Shown here: positions 7,196-16,100 of the stretch, piece by piece
How the letters are laid out: the number at the start of each line of letters is the position of its first letter
Numbering within the stretch: the stretch's first letter is position 1
IMG/VR virus record: IMGVR_UViG_3300027844_000554
Location: 1-23,993 of that record
Strand: one strand, 5' to 3'
DNA: 23,993 nucleotides
DNA from: a virus
The notes under the pieces: model-generated
Database searches by the model: none
What the model saw: only the letters and a program-made list of their open reading frames with translations
Told to the model about the DNA's origin: nothing
Position numbers and translations under genes: made by a program

Positions 7196-10100
7196 ATGGG
7201 CACATTTGTTGATTTAGAAAAATTAGGGATGACTCGCGCTGACCTCCCAACGCTGGGGAAGTCTTCCTCTTATGGTCAGTTTGACAATCCTTATGCACAA
7301 GAAGAAGCGCCTGTTGCAGAGAAGGAAGAAGAGCCAGGTTACGGTGGCACCCTATGGGACTTCACCAAGCAAGGGGCTAACTCGACTTATGCGTCTATGG
7401 GGATAACTGCTTGGGCCTACGGCGGCATGGATAATGCCGACACAATTGCCGAACACTTTTCCACTCTGAAGAAAGACCCAGCATATGTCGCTGCCTTTCA
7501 TAAGAGGTTAGATCAAGATCATATTCCGTATGCTGAGGCTTGGGCTAGAGTAAAACTAAGTAAGCGCAAACTAAGTGATGCAGCGTATCTTGGTAGGCCA
7601 TATAACCCCGAAGAAGACCCCAACTCTGAGACCCTTGCGTCTAATTACTGGGACGCCATTGCTGCGTTCAGCCATATGGCTAAAAATATGGCTTCGCAAC
7701 CAAAGGCGCTTTCTGTGGTTGCGGCTGAAAATTTAGCCAACATGATTCCGACGTTAGGTTTGGGTGGGGCAGGTTTTGGTGCGGGAGTGCTTACGGGAAA
7801 CCCAATAACTCCATTGGTTCTAGGCGCTATCGGAATGACTTCCGGAACCGTGATGACCATTACTGGCGAAAAGGGTTTTGATGTCTTAACCGAGCGTGGT
7901 TACGACCTTACGAATGCAGAATCCATCCGTGAAGGCATGAGCAACCCGGATATTGTTGCCCAGATAAGGGCCGAAGGCGCCAAGAAGGGTCTTACAATTG
8001 CCGCAGTTGATCTTTTCACAATGGCGCTCGGCGGTAGGATTATAACCTCCCCCGGAAGAGTCATGGAGGCATCGATAGGCAAGGCGTTTAAAGACGCGGG
8101 CGTGGATGTCGCTAAATCCGACTTGAAGGTTCTCGTAGCGGCTTTAAAGAAAAATCCTGAGTTGCGAAGTGACATGGCAACCGCCATGGAGACCTACCTC
8201 AAGAAAAGCGGCACTATGACTGATGCGTCTGTTTCTTCGGTGACTAAGGCTGCTGAAAAGTTCTCAAGAAGCCAGACACGAATAAGGGGCGCTGGCCGTA
8301 TCTTGGGAGCCACTAGCCTTGAAGTGCTGGGTGAAGGTGTTGGTGAGTATTACGGGGAAGAAGTAGCAACAGGCCAAGGCAGCATTAAAGAGGCTTTGCT
8401 TGAGTCCTTCACCTCTATAGGCCAGAGTGCGGTAACGGTTGGCGCAATCAAGGCGATTACCGGAACCACCAAGGTTACCAAAAAAGCCTTAGAGGGTATA
8501 AAAGAGGCCCAGATCGACAGCACTCGAAAGGGTGAAAATAGCACCCTAGACCCCGCTGCTATAAATGAGGCGAGGGCTGGCTTTAATTCAGCAACCGCCG
8601 CTGCCGCAGACCAAGTTGATGCGTCCATTGACGCAGAATCATCACCCCTCACTCCAAACATTGCCGCCTATGAGGAAGTTCTAGGCGACATAGAGTTGCG
8701 CGGAAATTTAGACCAGATAGTAGAAGGTCTTTTGGAAGAAGACGGCTATGTTGAATACCAAGCCCGCTTAGACGCAACCCTCTCTGAAACTTCTGGAGAG
8801 GAAGTTTCTATATACGTCGCCCTCACCCCAGAGGACGCCGCCCTCCTTGAATCCCCATCCTCAGAAATACCTACCGAAGTACCCACCCCTACCGAAGTAC
8901 CCACCCCTATCGAAGCCAGAGAAGCGAAAGGCGCGGCAGAGATTGATGGCGAATGGATTATTGTATATGACAGAAATGGTAATCCATTAAGAACTAAAGT
9001 ATCAGGAACGAGTGAAGAGTCCGGCCAAGTTGCTGTTGTTGGGCCAGATGGACAAAATCTTTTAGAGGGTAATGACGTATTTCTTGAACCCCCATCTAGT
9101 CCAAATTTTGTTATTGGGAATACTGCCGCAGATACAGATTTTACTCTTCAAGATGATCACGTTCCCGGAGAAATACCTCCGCCCACTGTAGTTAATAAAG
9201 GAAAAAAAGTTTCCGAATTAGATGACGGTCAACTTGATGCCACTATTGAAGACATCGAAAAAAACCTCGCAGCAGAAGAAGCGAGTGGCGGGGCGCGGAT
9301 GGCGGGAAGGGGCGGGGTGCTGGCCGACCTTAATGCTCTTCGTGCTGAAAAGGAAAGGCGAACTAAGGGGGAGGCTCCAGTATCTGTAGCCACATTAAGC
9401 AGACTCAGCGGCTACGGGCTTGGGAGCCTAGATAAGACTGGAATAGATCAAAGACCCGGAACTGAAGTAGTCCGCATTACCGTCCCATCCAAAGATGTTG
9501 TCTCCCGTGGTAATTCAGCGAGGGGGCAGATCATTGTTAAGATGGATAATATCCAGCGGGCGGAATTTACAGCAACAACCCCCACCGCCGCACGAGTAGA
9601 CACCTTCTCTCAAGCCGCGTCCGTTAGGCTCGGACAGATCGATCAAGAAAGGGGGATGGAGTCTTATGAAGAGGGGTTCGATGAGGGCCATAGAGAGGCT
9701 CGCGTTGAGGAGTCTAAAAAGACTGATCCCGCTAAGACTACTCGCGCTACAAAGGGCTTTAACGAAGGCGCATTATCTTGGATTCCTTCTGAAGGTGAGA
9801 TTGATGCAAAGCAAACAGAGGACGGGGTTAGCGTAACTGTTCCTTTTCTTAGCAAAACGATTAGGCGCTTTAACATTCCCACAGAAAGGGGAAGGGGTGA
9901 ACCCGCTGGAGATAGGCAAACAAAAAGGGAGGACGTTCTTCACTACCGAGCCGCATTAGAGTCCCCTAATAGCATGGCTAGGTTGAATGCCGTTCTTAAA
10001 AAGATTGGCTATTCCTTAAAGCCGAAAAACAAAGAAATAATTCTTACGGGTCCGGATGGCCGCTCTTTTGGATTGGGCACGGTTCGCCTTCAGGACTATA

Positions 10101-13100
10101 CGATTGACGAGTATCTCGACTTCGCTCAAGAGATGGATGCGGAGGCGATTGAAGACTCGCAAATAGAGTCGGCAAGAACTTCTGAGAGAAGTTCTCTTAA
10201 AGCGGCCATAGAAAGATCCCGTGGAGAAGAGACGCCGGAGGGCCGTGTTGCTGATAACTTAAAAGTTATAGAGGAAAAATTTGTCACCCGCAAGGATGGC
10301 AAAGTTGAGATAGACGCAGCGGGTCTTGACCGCTACCTTGCAAAAACAACAACAACCGGCAAATGGAAGAAGCGTGAGTTGGCGCTGCTTAAACGTTCTG
10401 TGCAGAGGCTCCGTGAAGAATCTAAATTAGCCGTAAAAAGTAAGGATACGTCAAGGCCCGCTCCGCGTCGCCATGTGGTTTCTGGGACTAGACCAAGCGC
10501 GACTTCTCCTGGCATGTCCCGTGTCGCTAAGTTAAAGGGATCTCTCTTAAAGAAGTTTCACGCTGCCGCTTCTAATATTATCAGCACTGGCAACAGAGAT
10601 GGCCTTCTTGGAGAGATCGCAAAGGTATTCGTAAAGCAGGGCGTCTCTGGAAAGAGGGCTGAGGGCGAGGTTATTACTCCCGCCAACATACTTGCACTGT
10701 CCCCATCTTCAGATTCTGACTTGGTAGCAAAGGTATATGCTCTTGCTGCAATGCTTATATACCGTCAGGATTCGGTCACCACATTCCGCCCTAGTTCGTC
10801 ACTGGATATTGAAGCAGACACAACCTCTCTTGGCGGATACCTCAAGTCAACAAAGAACCTTAACGAGTCTCAATTCGGAAAGTTATTTCGAGAAGTTAAG
10901 CGCATCGTTGGTGAGGGGTCCGAACTGGTACGAATTGGTGATCTTGAATACACCATTCATAATGACTCATTAAACAAAAGTCAATTAGCCCGTAGACTGG
11001 GCAGACTGCAAGCACAACTTGGGAAAACATATGGCTTCCAAACAGAATTCTTCGCCGCCAGCCGAGAAACAATCACTCAAGACTGGGTTAGCGACCCATA
11101 TGGAGAAAGTCTCAGGGATCAAATTCGCGAAGCCGGATTCTCAGATCTACTCGAATACATTGATAACAGACACGACGCCTACCTTGAACTCGCTCAAGAG
11201 TACGGCGCTACACTTGAAGAGGCGACGAGGGGAGACGAGCAGACTCAAGAGCAGCAAATAGATGAACAGATTGCCCAAGAGCAAAAGGTAGTTGCCGTTG
11301 AGTTAATTGAAAGCACCAATCAAGCGATGCGGGAAGATCCAGCGTTCGCTCTTGAACTCGCCGCAGATTCTGATCGGCTTATTGAAATTCAAGAAACTCT
11401 TTTAGCCAATCCAGAACTTGCAATGCCCGAAGGGCTTGCGGAGGAGGATGGCAACTTACGGGTTTCTCAGGAGTATGTTGATTCTGCCGAAAATACCATT
11501 TATGGGCGAGTAGGGGATGGCGGTCAACGACTGCTGTTTGCCCTCTCTGCTGAGAAGTTAGAGAAATGGATCGAGTCCAAAGTTCGCCCTGTTGTTCAGG
11601 GGTTGGCTGAAGGCGCTCAAAATGTAAAATTCCGACTCCCCAAGAGCAAAGGTACTAATACCAGCCCCTTCGGTCCGGTCAATCCGCAACTTGAAGAGTT
11701 AAGTGACGCTCAGAAGAATCTATACAGGGCGGCGGTTAGTAAGTTCTTTACGCCAAGCAAGACTGGTGTGCGGATAGAGGGCAACTCCATTGTTGCGTCT
11801 TTCCCGCTAATGCCTTCTGATGAGTTACCCTCGAATAGATCGAGCCTAGTAAGCACTGTTGGGTTGTTTTCGGCAGAGCAAGGCGAGGTGATTGAGGGAA
11901 CTGGAATCAATGGCGCGATCAGGAATCGCGATGTTGCTCTTTGGTTGCAGGAAAGAACTAGAGAGCAAGGTCGTATTGCCCCGCATGATCATTCGGAACA
12001 GGCTGGGGACCAGATCGCACAGGTTTTGCTCGCTGAGATTCGTTATCAGTTGTCGAAGAAGACTAATGCCATCGGCTGGTATGAAGAGAAAGTCCAGAAC
12101 ATGATGGAGGTTTTTGGCGTTATCTATCCAGAGTTGCTGACCGATAAGCATTCCGCGATGATGATGAAGGCGTTCCTTGCGATCACATCTCAAAGCACAG
12201 ACGTTGATCAAAACCTTCAGTACGCGGTTGAGCAGTATGAGCATTATCGCAATACCGAGGGCACTAATCAGCCACGGATTAGAGTCTTTGGTAAAGGCAA
12301 AGCAACTAAAGCAATGAAGTTGAACCATGAGTTGCTTGCCAAACTTGTGGATGAAAAGGGACTGTCTGCTCTAAGTGATTTCCTTGAAAGGGAGTACACC
12401 GTCAGGGAACTTGCGGAGAGGGGTTATAAAGTCAGCGGGGAACTCAAGGAACACAAGGGGCGCGGCGCTCTTGTGCTTGGTCCTAAAATCGGAAGTTTCT
12501 TTGGCAACTTGAATGGGCATTATGAGTCACTAACAGCAGACCTTTGGTTCTCTAGAACGTGGAACCGAATCACTGGTAATTTATTGAGGTCATCAAATGT
12601 CGCCCAATTGATCAACACGCAAAATAACGTGATGTTGATGTTAAAGGACGCTCAACGAGTTAAGCCCCTTTTGATGGGATACAATCGGCGGGAACTAATC
12701 GCTAACGAAGAATTGAGACTTCAATGGGCGGCAGAATTTACGGGCGAGTGGTCGCGCTCTTCGTTTGCAAAGACTACTGATGACAAGCACTTAATTAAAA
12801 GATTGCATGAGGTTCATAATAATTTACAAGATGCGCCTAGAGGCGGTGCAGAGCGTAAGTTTATGCGCGGAGTCATGGCGCAGGTTAAGGATGCTTTATC
12901 TCAAGACGGAATAAACGCAACGACAGCCGACCTGCAAGCGTTGATTTGGTACCATGAAAAAGATTTATTCGCTATTCTTGGCGCAGACAATACAAAATCA
13001 GAGGCAACAGATTATGAACAAGCCGCGAGAAGACTCCTCGCCACAAAACGTCCAGACTTGGGATTCGACCATGTACTCCGAGGAACTCGAAGACAGGATG

Positions 13101-16100
13101 GAGAAGGACGTAGCGCACAATCAGAGGCTGATCCTGGACGCGACTCCAGAAGAACTGACAAAACTGATCGAGTAGCATACCTTCTCGGCGACCAATCAAA
13201 GGTCGTTTACCAACCAGAAGAACCCGCCAAAGGCGGGTTTTTTGTTGATCGAACCAGACTCGAACTAGGCGCGGCCTTTGGATCAAAAAATATTGAGAGT
13301 CTAGAGGCTCAAGGGATCTTAAAGATTCTGTCTAATGTCTCTGAACTCCCGGAAGAACTGCACCAAGATGTTGCCTTTGCTATTTTTGCGCCGCCGGGGA
13401 TGTACGATAAAGAAACTGGAATCTCCTATTTAATTTCTGAAAATATAGCGGAAGGGGAGAGTCGGGAGGCGCTGTTGCATGAGGTTGGTGTCCATTTCGG
13501 ACTCAAAAGAATGCTCGGGGCGAAAGCCTATGGCGCGCTCATTAGCCAACTCATGTCCCGACGTGGGGATAAGGCTCTCAAGCCGTACTTCGATGACATT
13601 GGTGTTTCCTATAGTTTCTTAGATAAGGATAACAAGGACGGGACACCTAATATTCAATATGAAGAGCAGTTTATTGAAGAGGTAATCGCCAAAATTGTTA
13701 CCGATCCAAGCACGCAAGAAATCGGGATTGTGCGGGAGATATATGCAAAGATTCGAGTCTTTCTTGCACAGTACTTTAAGGGAATAGTCTTAACCTCGAA
13801 TGATTTGCTTGGGGTAAGCAAGGGCGCTTTGCGACAAGCATATAAAGGACGCCTTAACCCCAAGACTGTTATTGACAGCGGGGTCGCTTTCTCCCTGACT
13901 CAAGCCGACCCGCGTTTGGATACTTTGGATGAACAAGAGGCGGCCATCTTACTCAACCTTCTTCGGGGCAGGGATGATGTCTTCTTGCGACCGAAAATAT
14001 TAATTAAGAGATTATCTGGACTCCATAAGAATAAGGCATTCTCATCTAATCGAGCGCAGCCCCATGAGAACAAGAAGGCCAAGGTCAAATTAGATAAAGC
14101 GCTTTCTCATATACAGGATCGAGTTAATCAGTTGCCTAAAAGTTCCCGCCTGTTGGTTAACTTCAGCACGGATGGAGCAACATCAGAACGCTTCGTGCAT
14201 CTCGTAAATGCAGACTCAGATACGATGCTGACAATTCGGTTTGGGTTCACTCCCATTGAGAGTTCGAAATTATCAATGCTTGGTCCGGTGGTGGATTTCT
14301 CCAACATGGGTGACCAGAGGAGCCAGGTTCTTCCATCAGATCTCGATAAGGCAATAAGGCTTGCCAGTCAAGGTTCGTTAGCGAAGGAGAGCGCCCTGTC
14401 GTTCTACATCAATCACCGTATAGGCCATAAGCCAGCGCACATAACTGGATTAGATGCTGGGCGCGGCATTGATAACTACACCTCGTACATTAAGCGCATC
14501 TTCATCGACCGAAGAAAGACCTATCGAATTATTGTTGAGTCTGAAGGGGTTGCGGTTGATTCCGGGTTCTTAAAGGAACGGGTTACCCCGGTAGTTAGCG
14601 GCAAGAGAGTTATGTTTGCCCTCCCAGATCAGTCCACTAATGACGTTAATCCTCGTCAACTGGCATTGATCAATGAGACTAACGGCAGAACAAAACGCTG
14701 GGCATTATCGAGGCACATTGAGCAAGCCAGAGGAAGATGGGCTTTATGGGCGACTCAAGGCGCGGTTGATCGATACCGAGGTATTAAAGCGTTGTTGGGA
14801 GAAGAGGGGAATACTGCGTGGCAGATGATGCATCTTTCGGACAATGCTCATGGATTGTTACATGCGGTTCTCAACTTCGGACGGCCTATGGAGACCACGC
14901 GTGACGGCAAGTTTGATGGGTATCTTCTCCAGCCTGGAAGCGAAGGTCTGTTAGACGTGCTTGAATCCCTTGAGGGCGAGGTTGATAGATTCCTTTCTTG
15001 GATTGTGGGACATAGAGCGGGTCAATTAATGAATGAAGGGAGGGAGCATCACTTTACAAAAGATGACATCACTAATCTCAAGAATCTCGGCAAAGGGAAA
15101 ACCGTAACAGGGAAGAGCCGCACTCTTTTATACGCCCAGAAAATGAAGGCGTTGGGAAAGTTCCAAAAGGACATTGTTCAGTTAGCGGTTTCGTCTGGTT
15201 CTATTAGCCAAGAGGATGCAAACGCTTTGTTAACTGATTTCTATCTGCCATTCTATCGGGAGTTCGAAGAGGGTAGTCGAACAAAAGTTCGCGGCCCCGC
15301 GATGAATGGAGACTTTGTAAATTTTAGTGCATTTATTGCACACCATAGGTTAAAGGGTAGCGAAGTACAAACAAATGATGTTCTTGAGAACCTAATGATG
15401 AATTGGGCGGCCCTCCTCAACGCTTCTATGAAGAATAGAGCGGGTGTGGCCGCTGTAGATGCGGCAGTCATTCATGGGGCGGCTAATCTAGTTCCAGATA
15501 AGGAAGTCCCAAAGATTGAATTTGGAAAACGGAAAGCAAAGTCTGACAAGTATGATAACTATATTTATGTTTTGAAAGGTGGGAAAAAAGTTTGGTACGA
15601 AGTTAATGACCAAATGGTTCTTAAGTCCCTTCTCGCAATGAATTGGAGCGCGGGGCAGTTGCCGGGTGTGAATACATTATCTAAGTTTAAGAGAGTGTTC
15701 ACTTACGGCGTCACGGCTAGTCCGGCATTCAAGAGTAGAAACCTTATTCGCGACGCCTTGCATTCCATCGCTGTTGGTGAGATGTCCTATAACGTGTTTG
15801 GGAACGTTGCTAAGGGAATGGCGAATACCAAAAAAGACAGTATCGTTTATCAAAATATGATTGCTGGTGGCGGAGCCTTTGTAATGGGCTACCTGCATGA
15901 CGACCCTTCCGCTCTTAGGCGCACCGTTAAACTTAGTCGAAAGCAGGTTCAGCGAGGATGGCCTTCTTCCGAGAAAGAAGTGGAGGAGCGTGTACTCGAC
16001 ACGGGGAAAAAGGGCGCTGCTTTCTTAGCGAAAGGGTGGGACGCTTACCAGGATTTCGGAAATAGACTGGAGAATGCTAACCGCGTCGCTCTCTACATGA

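Noticed and set aside
11019-11261. 80-residue plus-strand ORF in another frame of the giant gene
   Set aside because: Its composition (Lys/Ser/Thr-rich, no folded pattern) is typical of an out-of-frame reading. Unlike 13014-13175, no terminator follows and the giant frame looks normal here.
11846-12328. 160-residue minus-strand ORF inside the giant gene
   Set aside because: It runs opposite a conserved module of the giant protein and has no domain signature; a chance open frame in a 10-kb gene is expected.
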